Source: Bacillota bacterium (GTDB lineage: Bacteria; Bacillota; Clostridia; Christensenellales; UMGS416). From it: a DNA stretch of 15,705 bases. The DNA is taken from the NCBI GenBank assembly GCA_023422005.1, contig JAEZSC010000143.1, forward strand, positions 1 through 15,705. Reading direction: 5' to 3'. The translations under genes and the position numbers were made by a program. The notes under the pieces are model-generated. The model saw nothing but the letters and a program-made list of their open reading frames with translations, did not search any database and was not told the DNA's origin. Positions within the stretch are counted from its first letter, which is position 1. The number at the start of each line of letters is the position of its first letter. Below are positions 8,853 through 14,525 of this stretch, in pieces.

Positions 8853-9059
8853 TCACGGAGAGGGCTCCCCGGTGCGCACGGCCTTGATGCACGTGGCCAC
8901 CAGGGCCACGCCCTGCTGTGTCGAACGCACGCGGATGACCCGGGGCTGGCCTTCGCGGCGGCGTCCGCTCAACTGCACCTGCACACACTCTATACCGGCA
9001 TCGCGCAGACGAGCGCTGGCGGCGTCCACGCTTAGGCCCAGCACGCCGGGCAGCGTCAT
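8853..9059 (-). CDS. small PASTA-like protein between frr and uppS
   Basis: A 68-residue open frame whose ATG overlaps the frr stop by 4 bp and whose stop is 13 bp before uppS. It sits in a fully packed operon and is almost certainly translated. The N-terminal part, LPGVLGLSVDAASARLRDAGI (with G5, G8, A13-A14 and the final GI), resembles the opening strand-helix of PASTA domains (V-P-x-V-x-G-x-x-x-x-x-A-x-x-x-L-x-x-x-G-L/I). The rest is strand-forming (VIRVRST, VALVATCIK) around a basic linker RREGQPR. No signal peptide or membrane segment is visible, which is unusual for PASTA domains (normally outside the cell on serine/threonine kinases and PBPs). I believe small proteins of this type occur at this place in other Clostridia, but cannot confirm that here. 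Function unknown. Confidence 0.75.
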   Translation of the reverse strand: MTLPGVLGLSVDAASARLRDAGIECVQVQLSGRRREGQPRVIRVRSTQQGVALVATCIKAVRTGEPSP

Positions 9060-9616
9060 ACGCGCAGGATCTCCTTTTCCTTGTCCTTGAGCACGTCCTC
9101 GATCATCTTGCCATGGCGATCGGTCAGTTTCTGAACGTCGTCCTCATAGCGTTTGAGTTCGTCCTCTGTGATTTCGCTGCTCTTTTGCAGCTTCTTCAGC
9201 GCGTCGTTGGCGTCGCGCCGCACATTTCGGATGGCGACTTTGGCCTCTTCGCCCAGCTTGTGCACGTTCTTGACCAGGTCGCGCCGGCGCTCCTCGGTAA
9301 GCTCCGGGATGGCCAGGCGGATGATCTTGCCGTCGTTGACCGGGTTGATGCCCAAATCGCTGACGCGGATGGCCTTCTCGATCAGCGGGATCAGCTTGTT
9401 GTCCCACGGAGAGATCACGAGCATACGGGGTTCCGGCGCGGAGATATTACCCACCTGCGAGATCGGCGTGGGCGTGCCGTAATAATCCACCTTGATGTTG
9501 TCCAACAGCTGCGGGTTGGCTCTGCCTGCCCGTATGCTGTTCATTTCGCTGCGCAGCACGCTGATGGTCTTTCCCATGTGCTCCGTTGCGGAGTTGATGA
9601 TATCGTTTGCTGGCAT
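9056..9616 (-). CDS. frr: ribosome recycling factor
   Basis: RRF splits post-termination ribosomes together with EF-G. The 186-residue product matches the family length. It shows RAGRANPQLLD near 29-39, DYYGTPTPISQVGNIS near 44-59, PEPRMLVISPWD, INPVNDGKIIRLAIPELTEERR, and a long charged C-terminal helix ending KDKEKEILRV. A strong AAAAGGAGG precedes the ATG with good spacing. The gene lies downstream of the GNAT gene with a 60-bp AT-richer gap that may hold an internal promoter, and overlaps the PASTA-like gene by 4 bp. In most Firmicutes frr directly follows pyrH; here one gene intervenes. Confidence 0.98.
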   Translation of the reverse strand: MPANDIINSATEHMGKTISVLRSEMNSIRAGRANPQLLDNIKVDYYGTPTPISQVGNISAPEPRMLVISPWDNKLIPLIEKAIRVSDLGINPVNDGKIIRLAIPELTEERRRDLVKNVHKLGEEAKVAIRNVRRDANDALKKLQKSSEITEDELKRYEDDVQKLTDRHGKMIEDVLKDKEKEILRV

Positions 9617-9638
9617 AAACGGACCCTCCTTTTGGTCT

Positions 9639-9667
9639 ATTTTACATGATTTCCCGATGGATGAAAA
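9639..9667 (-). promoter_or_regulatory. possible internal promoter before frr
   Basis: On the minus strand TTTTCA (9662-9667) and TAAAAT (9639-9644) are separated by exactly 17 bases, in a short AT-richer gap between the GNAT gene and frr. The match to sigma-A consensus is moderate (4/6 and 5/6). It could give frr and the lipid genes downstream extra expression independent of rpsB. Confidence 0.4.
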
Positions 9668-9676
9668 GATGATATG

Positions 9677-10165
9677 TCATCCTTGTGCTCCGGGCGCACC
9701 GGCATCAAAACGCAGCAGGTACAAATACTCGCCGCTGCTGTGCTGCCCCAGGCGCTCATAACCCATGCGCTCATACAGCCCCTGGCCTCGGCTGTTGGCC
9801 ACCGCTGTGGTCAGCAGCACACCACCTGCGCCCAGGGCAAGGGCGTGCTCATGGGCATGGGAGAGCAGCGAGCGGCCCAGGTGGCGGCCCTTGCAGTCCT
9901 CGGCCACGGCGATGCCCAGCCACGGGACGCGCTTGTGGGTGTCCCACAGGAACACGGTGCCCACCATGCGCCCCTCGGCCTCGGCCAAAAAGAACGCGGT
10001 GTTCGGCGCCTCACCTCTCTGCGCGCGCAGCGTGAACTGGCGGTTGCCGTCGCCGCGGTTGAAGAAGGCCCGGCTCTCCCCGCCCATCTGATCGTAGAAG
10101 GCCTCCACCAGAGGCAGATCCTGCGGCGTTATGAGGCGGATGCGCACATGCTCCAAACTCGTCAT
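9677..10165 (-). CDS. GNAT-family N-acetyltransferase
   Basis: A 162-residue protein with the GNAT fold: N-terminal RIRLITPQDLPLVEAFYDQM (strand 1-helix 1), FFLAEAEGRMVGTVFLW (strands 2-4), motif A LGIAVAEDCKGRHLGRSLL (about 83-101), in which KGRHLG (92-97) is a variant of the acetyl-CoA pyrophosphate loop Q/R-x-x-G-x-G/A with His in place of the middle Gly, then LTTAVANSRGQGLYERMGYERL (motif B, 118-139). It would transfer an acetyl group from acetyl-CoA to an amine; the substrate is unknown. It is inserted between pyrH and frr, three bases after the pyrH stop, with its ribosome binding site AAGGAGG inside the last pyrH codons. A role with a translation component (RimI-like) is possible from context only. 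Confidence 0.85.
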   Translation of the reverse strand: MTSLEHVRIRLITPQDLPLVEAFYDQMGGESRAFFNRGDGNRQFTLRAQRGEAPNTAFFLAEAEGRMVGTVFLWDTHKRVPWLGIAVAEDCKGRHLGRSLLSHAHEHALALGAGGVLLTTAVANSRGQGLYERMGYERLGQHSSGEYLYLLRFDAGAPGAQG

Positions 10166-10168
10166 GAA

Positions 10169-10885
10169 TCAGCCCTCCTTGCTCACGATGGTGCCGATGG
10201 TCTCGCCCTGGGCCACCTTGAGGATGTTCTCTGGCGGCTCCAGGCCGAACACGAGAATGGGCAGGTTGTTGTCCATGCACAGCGTGATGGCTGTGGTATC
10301 CATGACGGTCAAGCCCCGGTTCAGCACATCCATATAGCTCAGGCGGTCCAACTTTTTGGCCGTGGGCACCTTGCGGGGGTCTGCGTCATACACGCCGTCC
10401 ACATTCTTGGCCAGCAGTATGGCGTCGGCCTCGATCTCCGCGGCGCGCAGCGCCGCCGCCGTGTCGGTGGAGAAGAAGGGGTTGCCCGTGCCGCAGGCAA
10501 AGATCACGATGCGGCCCTTTTCCATATGGCGCATGGCCCGGCGGCGGATGTAGGGCTCGGCGACGGTGCGCATCTCTATGGCCGTCTGTACGCGCACCTG
10601 GGCTCCCTGGCGCTCCAGCGCGTCCTGCAGCGCCAGAGCGTTCATTGCGGTGCCTAGCATGCCGATGTGGTCGGCAGTCGTGCGGTCCATTTCGCCGCCC
10701 TGGCGGCCCCGCCAGAAGTTACCACCTCCCACGACGATGCCGACCTCCGCGCCAGCCTGACACAGCTGCACGATATAACGGCTGGTGCGGTCCAGCATCT
10801 CGGGGCTCAGGCCAAAGCCGCCCTCGCCGGCCAGTGCCTCTCCGCTGACCTTGAGCATCACGCGCTTGTATTTCAAACTCTGCAT
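10169..10885 (-). CDS. pyrH: UMP kinase
   Basis: Hexameric bacterial UMP kinase (amino acid kinase fold) making UDP from UMP and ATP. The product is 238 residues, standard for the family. Motifs: LKVSGE (11-16), VVGGGNFWRG (51-60), GTGNPFFSTDTAA (132-144), KNVDGVYDADP (160-170), and a C-terminal TAITLCMDNNLPI block. The frame stays open upstream to 10945, but the ATG at 10885 is right: AAAGGAG lies seven bases before it and the protein then begins just ahead of the family's first strand. Two competing hairpins lie just upstream and could hide or expose this ribosome binding site. The stop is three bases before the GNAT start. Confidence 0.97.
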   Translation of the reverse strand: MQSLKYKRVMLKVSGEALAGEGGFGLSPEMLDRTSRYIVQLCQAGAEVGIVVGGGNFWRGRQGGEMDRTTADHIGMLGTAMNALALQDALERQGAQVRVQTAIEMRTVAEPYIRRRAMRHMEKGRIVIFACGTGNPFFSTDTAAALRAAEIEADAILLAKNVDGVYDADPRKVPTAKKLDRLSYMDVLNRGLTVMDTTAITLCMDNNLPILVFGLEPPENILKVAQGETIGTIVSKEG

Positions 10886-10894
10886 GGTCTCACT

Positions 10895-10937
10895 CCTTTG
10901 ATAAAGGGGACACTCCGAACCGAAGTCTCCCCCTTTA
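10895..10937 (-). promoter_or_regulatory. overlapping alternative hairpins at the pyrH ribosome binding site
   Basis: Seen in the sequence: taaagggg (10902-10909) pairs with ccccttta (10930-10937), and the stem can continue imperfectly inward to a 3-nt loop at 10918-10920. The same bases 10903-10907 also pair with ccttt (10895-10899), which on the minus strand is the AAAGG of the pyrH Shine-Dalgarno. The two structures cannot form together. One leaves the ribosome binding site free and the other hides it. Whether this acts as a switch is inference. Confidence 0.45.
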
Positions 10938-10979
10938 AGTCTCATTTCGTCTTACCTGACAGGTTCAGCACAAGCAAAT

Positions 10980-10996
10980 GGGGGGCAAAGCCCCCC
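10980..10996 (-). terminator. GC-rich hairpin after tsf (partial terminator)
   Basis: ggggggc (10980-10986) pairs with gcccccc (10990-10996) around AAA, a very stable 7-bp stem 8 bases past the tsf stop. On the minus strand it is followed by ATTTGCTTGTG, only a broken T tract. It probably acts as a partial terminator or mRNA 3'-end protector, reducing expression of pyrH and downstream genes relative to rpsB-tsf. Confidence 0.6.
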
Positions 10997-11004
10997 GTAT
11001 TATA

Positions 11005-11655
11005 TTACTGACCCATTTGCTTTGCGACTTCGTCGGCGAAGTTTTCCTGCTTCTTCTCCAGGCCCTCACCCATCTCGTAGCGCACGAAGCGGCGGATGGA
11101 AATCTTCTCGCCGATGCGGAAACCCACTTCATTGACGATGTCCTTGACGGCCTTGTCCTGATCCTTGATGAAGGGCTGCTCCATGAGGCAGACTTCCTTG
11201 TAGAACTTCTGGATGCGGCCTTCGACCATCTTGTCCACGATCTTCTCGGGCTTGCCCTCAGCCAGCGCCTGGGCGCGAAGAATCTCGCGCTCATGGGCGA
11301 GCTCGGCCTGATCCACTTCCTCAGGTACGATGTACTTGGGGCGGCTGGCGGCCACCTGCATGGCCATGTCCTTCACGAAGAGGCGGAACTCCTCAGTGTT
11401 GGCCACAAAGTCGGTCTCGCAGTTTACTTCGATGAGCACGCCGATCTTGCCGCCCATGTGGATATAGCTCTCCACGATACCTTCGGCGGCGATGCGGCCG
11501 GCCTTCTTGGCATTGGCGGCCAGGCCGCGCTCACGCAGTATGTCGGCGGCCTTGTCCATGTCGCCGTCGGCGTCGGTCAGCGCGCGCTTGCAGTCCATCA
11601 TGCCCGCGCCGGTTCTCTCGCGCAGTTCTTTGACATCCTGAGGTGAAATTGCCAT
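11005..11655 (-). CDS. tsf: translation elongation factor Ts
   Basis: Guanine nucleotide exchange factor for EF-Tu. The 216-residue product has the N-terminal UBA-like domain with LRERTGAGMMDCKRAL (11-26), the EF-Tu-contacting NCETDFVAN core motif (TDFV 81-84), and a C-terminal helical end EVAKQMGQ. It is shorter than the E. coli and Bacillus proteins (about 280-295 residues), lacking much of the second core subdomain and the coiled coil; short forms are known in Clostridia and Thermus. GGAGGA precedes the ATG. It lies downstream of rpsB as in nearly all bacteria, separated by a hairpin that likely sets the ratio of the two products. Confidence 0.97.
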   Translation of the reverse strand: MAISPQDVKELRERTGAGMMDCKRALTDADGDMDKAADILRERGLAANAKKAGRIAAEGIVESYIHMGGKIGVLIEVNCETDFVANTEEFRLFVKDMAMQVAASRPKYIVPEEVDQAELAHEREILRAQALAEGKPEKIVDKMVEGRIQKFYKEVCLMEQPFIKDQDKAVKDIVNEVGFRIGEKISIRRFVRYEMGEGLEKKQENFADEVAKQMGQ

Positions 11656-11702
11656 GTTGGTTCCTCCGTCCTGTATTAAGGTTTGCTTGGTATTCTCTTC
11701 TG

Positions 11703-11728
11703 AAAAGGGGGAAGTTACCTTCCCCCTT
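11703..11728 (-). terminator. hairpin with T run between rpsB and tsf (attenuator)
   Basis: aagggggaag (11705-11714) and cttccccctt (11719-11728) form a perfect 10-bp stem. On the minus strand the loop is GTAA, a GNRA tetraloop, and the stem runs straight into TTTT. This is an intrinsic terminator with a short T run, so partial read-through into tsf is expected. It lies 32 bases past the rpsB stop. Confidence 0.7.
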
Positions 11729-11760
11729 ACGTCTGCGTCGTTATGCGGAAGCGGGGCCGT

Positions 11761-12525
11761 TTACTCGGCGGCGGCTTCGGCTTCCTCTTCAGCGGCTTCC
11801 TTCTCGGCCACGAGGGCTTCTTCAGCGGCGGGTTCCAACTGCTCGCCCTGGTTGCTTTCCACCACGGCGTCGGCCATGCAGCCCACAATCAGCTTGATGG
11901 CGCGAATGGCGTCATCGTTGCCGGCGATGATATAATCGACCTCGTCGGGGTCGCAGTTGGTATCCACGATGCCGATGATCGGAATGCCCAGCTTGCGGGC
12001 TTCGGCGATGGCCAGATGCTCCTTGCGGGGGTCCACAACGAACAGGGCGTCGGGCCTGCGGGTCATGCCCTGCACACCGGCCAGGTTCTTCACGAGCTTC
12101 TCGCGCTCACCCATCAGCTTTACGACTTCCTTCTTGGGCAGCAGCGCAAACTCGCCCTTGGTCTCCATGTCGAAGAGCTTGTTCATGCGGTTGACGCGCT
12201 GGCGCATGGTCGTGAAGTTGGTCAGCATGCCGCCCAGCCAACGGCTGTTGACGTAGTACATGCCGCAGCGCTTGGCTTCCTGCTCGATGGCTTCCTGCGC
12301 CTGCTTCTTGGTGCCCACAAAAAGGATGGTGCCCTTCTGATCGGCCAGCTTGCGCACGAAGGCATAGGCCTGGTCCACGAGCTTGACGGTCTGCTGCAGG
12401 TCGAGAATGTAGATGCCGTTGCGTTCGGTGTAGATGTAGGGCTTCATTTTGGGGTTCCAGCGGCGGGTCTGGTGACCGAAATGCACGCCGGCTTCGAGAA
12501 GCTGCTTCATGGAAAGTACAGCCAT
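11761..12525 (-). CDS. rpsB: 30S ribosomal protein S2
   Basis: Structural protein of the small subunit. The 254-residue product starts MAVLSMKQLLEAGVHFGHQTRRWNPKM-like, shows YIYTERNGIYILDLQQT, the NSRWLGGMLTNF block, VVDPRKEHLAIAEARKLGIP and VDTNCDPD, all family hallmarks. The last 27 or so residues form a Glu/Ala-rich acidic tail. AAGGAGG lies seven bases before the ATG, with a second SD-like GGGAGG about 15 bases farther upstream. It is the first gene of the long minus-strand cluster, with its own promoter and a structured leader that may allow feedback control by S2 itself. Confidence 0.98.
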   Translation of the reverse strand: MAVLSMKQLLEAGVHFGHQTRRWNPKMKPYIYTERNGIYILDLQQTVKLVDQAYAFVRKLADQKGTILFVGTKKQAQEAIEQEAKRCGMYYVNSRWLGGMLTNFTTMRQRVNRMNKLFDMETKGEFALLPKKEVVKLMGEREKLVKNLAGVQGMTRRPDALFVVDPRKEHLAIAEARKLGIPIIGIVDTNCDPDEVDYIIAGNDDAIRAIKLIVGCMADAVVESNQGEQLEPAAEEALVAEKEAAEEEAEAAAE

Positions 12526-12547
12526 GGGAAAACCTCCTTAAAAACCT

Positions 12548-12608
12548 CCCTCGTGCCCTTTTTGATTGCCAAAACCGCGTTCGCGGCAGGACGGCAAACA
12601 GGCACGGG
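12548..12608 (-). promoter_or_regulatory. structured 5' leader of rpsB (possible S2 feedback element)
   Basis: Three nested pairings were found by eye. P1: cgtgcc 12552-12557 with ggcacg 12601-12606, plus two GC pairs beyond a one-base bulge. P2: ttgcc 12566-12570 with ggcaa 12593-12597. P3: ccgc 12575-12578 with gcgg 12583-12586, a 4-nt loop. The element lies between the predicted start of transcription and the ribosome binding site. Known biology: many ribosomal protein operons are controlled by such leaders, including S2 in E. coli. That this one binds S2 is inference. Confidence 0.5.
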
Positions 12609-12625
12609 TGTGTAATGCGTTGGAT

Positions 12626-12654
12626 AGTATAGCACGAAAAGCCATTCTTCACAA
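12626..12654 (-). promoter_or_regulatory. rpsB operon promoter
   Basis: On the minus strand -35 TTGTGA (12649-12654) and -10 TATACT (12626-12631) are 17 bases apart, with the TG extension giving TGCTATACT. AT-rich DNA just upstream (12657-12672, including the palindrome tttttcaagaaaaa) could serve as an UP element for a strongly expressed ribosomal operon. The predicted leader is about 94 nt. Confidence 0.8.
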
Positions 12655-12707
12655 GAGATTTTTCAAGAAAAACCTCGTTTTCCCTATGCTGCGGCAGCGC
12701 CAACCTG

Positions 12708-12716
12708 TGCTATACT
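12708..12716 (+). promoter_or_regulatory. promoter of the PHP-domain gene (extended -10)
   Basis: TGCTATACT gives an extended -10 (TATACT at 12711-12716) with no convincing -35. Transcription would start near 12723, about 42 bases before the ATG at 12765. It is back to back with the rpsB promoter; the two -10 elements are about 80 bp apart and nearly identical. Confidence 0.6.
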
Positions 12717-12764
12717 GTATTACCATCGATGCGCGAAAGCGTTATCCATGCTCGAGGTGACGCC

Positions 12765-13595
12765 ATGTACGCGGACCTTCACATCCACAGCTGCTGCTCC
12801 GACGGCACGATGCGGCCCGAGGACATTGCGCGGGAGGCAAAAGCTAAAGGCGTGTCGCTCATCAGCATCGCCGACCACGACACGCTGGATGCATGGGATG
12901 TCTTCCCTGCCGCTTGCGCCGATCATGGCATGCGCTATTTGAGCGCCGTGGAACTGCACAGCCAATGGGGCAGCACGACCTGCCATGTACTCGCCTACGG
13001 ATTTGATCTGCAGGATGAATCTTTTAGGGAACTCGTGGTTCAAAACCGCGCGAAGCTGGAAGGCATGAGCGACCGGCTGATACAGCTCATGGAGGCGAAC
13101 TTCTCCGCCGTCTCCGTGGCTGACTATCGGGAATACCGTTACGAACCGACCCGCGGCGGCTGGAAGGGCATCAACTACCTGTTGGATCGCGGCTTGTCCG
13201 AAAGTCAATTGGACGCAGCCAAATACTACAAACAATATGGGTGCGACTACGCGCAATGCGATTTCCTGCCGGTGGAGGAACTATGCGCTCGCGTCCACGC
13301 CGCAGGGGCCACGGCCGTGCTGGCCCATCCGGGGGATTATCTGCATCTGGATGACGGCTTTCATCGGCGGTTGGGCGATCTTCTCGGCCGGGGCATCGAA
13401 GGGTTGGAATGTTATTATCCGCTGCAGGACAACGCCTACACCGCCGCATGCCTGGAATACTGCGCCCGAAACGATCTCATCGTGACGTGCGGTTCCGACT
13501 TCCACGGCAGCTTTTTGCCGGATACCGAAATCTGCAAGTTGAAAATCCCTGTGGAACGCCTACGGCTAAAGGGGCTGGCGGACAAGATGCGTTGA
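12765..13595 (+). CDS. PHP-domain metal-dependent phosphoesterase
   Basis: A 276-residue single PHP domain, the fold also used in RNase AM (YciV/TrpH) and in PolC. Metal-site motifs: DLHIHS (4-9; H6, H8), ADHDT (36-40), E63, CHVLAYG (H74), AHPGDY (H188) and GSDFHG (243-248; D245, H247). Two or three metals and hydrolysis of a phosphoester are expected, with a nucleic acid end or small phosphate as substrate. The segment TRGGWKGINYLLDRGL (129-144) stands where RNase AM proteins usually have a GRPH-type histidine motif, so this is a separate subgroup. An in-frame ATG at 12729 lies only about 6 bases past the predicted transcription start; ATG 12765 has GAGGTG in front and fits the family start. 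The gene ends 12 bp before the stop of the convergent methyltransferase. Confidence 0.88.
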   Translation: MYADLHIHSCCSDGTMRPEDIAREAKAKGVSLISIADHDTLDAWDVFPAACADHGMRYLSAVELHSQWGSTTCHVLAYGFDLQDESFRELVVQNRAKLEGMSDRLIQLMEANFSAVSVADYREYRYEPTRGGWKGINYLLDRGLSESQLDAAKYYKQYGCDYAQCDFLPVEELCARVHAAGATAVLAHPGDYLHLDDGFHRRLGDLLGRGIEGLECYYPLQDNAYTAACLEYCARNDLIVTCGSDFHGSFLPDTEICKLKIPVERLRLKGLADKMR

Positions 13596-13607
13596 TAGGT
13601 CGCATTT

Positions 13608-14366
13608 CTACTTTCTGCGGCACACCATCATCAGGCCGTTGCTGTGCTCCGGCGCTTCGTCCGTGGGCCACCCCCACAGCCGGCAGTAGCATTCCAGCGC
13701 CTGCGCGTCGTTGGAAAACCAACTTTCAAACTGCGCGGCGGTAACGCCTGTGTCGCGCCGGTGGCTTTCCATGTTGGCGCGGCTCAGGTTGGTATAGGGC
13801 TGGCCCAGCACCTGCTCCACAGCAAAGCCGTGATCCGCAAGCAGTTTCTTAAGCCCATCCTCTTCATACAGACGCAGATGGCAGCGGTTGCGGGGCAGGC
13901 CGTCGGCATCCACGGGTTCATAACCGGCCTTTGGCACGCTGAGCAGCAGCCAGCCGCCGCGGCGAAGCGCCCGGTGCAAGGCGCTCAGCAGCTCGCCGTC
14001 GAATTGCACGTGCTCCAGCGTCTCAAAGCACGCGGCCAGGTCGAACATACCGTCATCAAAGGGCAGAGGCTCGCTGTCCAAATCCACGCGGTGCAGCGTG
14101 ACGCCGCCCGTCCCCTGAGACTGCACACTGGCGCGGCCCATATCCAGCAGTTCTTCGTCAATGTCCACGCCGTGGACCTCCCCCACCGTGCGCGCCAACG
14201 CGGCGCAACCGTATCCGTTGCCGCAGGCGCAGTCCAGCGCCCGGCGCACCCGGCGCTTGCGGGCGAACTGCGCCGCGAAGAGATAACGGGCCAAATGCTC
14301 CACCCGGATAAACAGGTTGGCGTCCTCGGCATCAAAGGGATTGACAAAGCTTACATCACCGCGCAT
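13608..14366 (-). CDS. class I SAM-dependent methyltransferase (substrate unknown)
   Basis: A 252-residue protein with a Rossmann methyltransferase fold: motif I LDCACGNGYG (44-53), acidic end of strand 2 in GVDID (66-70), motif II region FDLAACFETLEHV (108-120), and LRRGGWLLLSVP (134-145). This is the Methyltransf_11/25 pattern typical of small-molecule or quinone-like substrates; no specific substrate can be named. The C-terminal part (about 150-252) contains NRCHLRLYEEDGLKKLL, common in this superfamily. The frame is open to an ATG at 14390, but that ATG falls in the predicted -10 element, while ATG 14366 has AAAGGAG seven bases upstream. Its own promoter, convergence with the PHP gene and divergence from rsmD make it a stand-alone unit. 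Confidence 0.85.
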   Translation of the reverse strand: MRGDVSFVNPFDAEDANLFIRVEHLARYLFAAQFARKRRVRRALDCACGNGYGCAALARTVGEVHGVDIDEELLDMGRASVQSQGTGGVTLHRVDLDSEPLPFDDGMFDLAACFETLEHVQFDGELLSALHRALRRGGWLLLSVPKAGYEPVDADGLPRNRCHLRLYEEDGLKKLLADHGFAVEQVLGQPYTNLSRANMESHRRDTGVTAAQFESWFSNDAQALECYCRLWGWPTDEAPEHSNGLMMVCRRK

Positions 14367-14385
14367 GCGCACTCTCCTTTGAACC

Positions 14386-14415
14386 ATCATACCATCGCCA
14401 TTTGGGCGCGGGCAA
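14386..14415 (-). promoter_or_regulatory. methyltransferase promoter
   Basis: On the minus strand TTGCCC (14410-14415) and TATGAT (14386-14391) are 18 bases apart, with TGG before the -10 (extended -10). Transcription would start near 14380, leaving a very short leader that just contains the ribosome binding site of the ATG at 14366. Confidence 0.55.
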
Positions 14416-14457
14416 GCCGCAAAAGTAGCCTTTTGCGCGCGTTTACTGCTTTCTTCC

Positions 14458-14486
14458 TTGTTTCCTCGCCGCTCTTATAGTAGAAT
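14458..14486 (+). promoter_or_regulatory. rsmD-coaD promoter
   Basis: TTGTTT (14458-14463) and TAGAAT (14481-14486) are separated by 17 bases, a good sigma-A promoter. Transcription would start near 14493, excluding the GTG at 14487 as a start and leaving about 33 nt before GTG 14526. Confidence 0.65.
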
Positions 14487-14525
14487 GTGGGAATAACCGG
14501 GAAGTTCCGATTGAGGAGGCTGTGC

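Noticed and set aside
9674..10657. Plus-strand open frame of 327 codons
   Set aside because: Antisense to the GNAT gene and pyrH, both clearly real by motif content.
10886..10945. N-terminal extension of pyrH
   Set aside because: The extension would run through the leader hairpins, and a strong ribosome binding site with family-like start is at 10885.
11743..12615. Plus-strand open frame of 290 codons opposite rpsB
   Set aside because: S2 is unmistakable on the minus strand; the opposite frame has no domain or start signal.
12657..12672. AT-rich palindrome tttttcaagaaaaa read as a terminator
   Set aside because: The 2-nt loop is too small and no gene ends nearby. It fits better as upstream AT-rich DNA of the rpsB promoter.
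14367..14390. Upstream ATG start for the methyltransferase
   Set aside because: The ATG is inside the predicted -10 element and the ribosome binding site lies downstream of it.
14487..14525. Upstream GTG start for rsmD
   Set aside because: The GTG directly follows the predicted -10 box, so it would precede the transcript start; GTG 14526 has the ribosome binding site and the family N-terminus.
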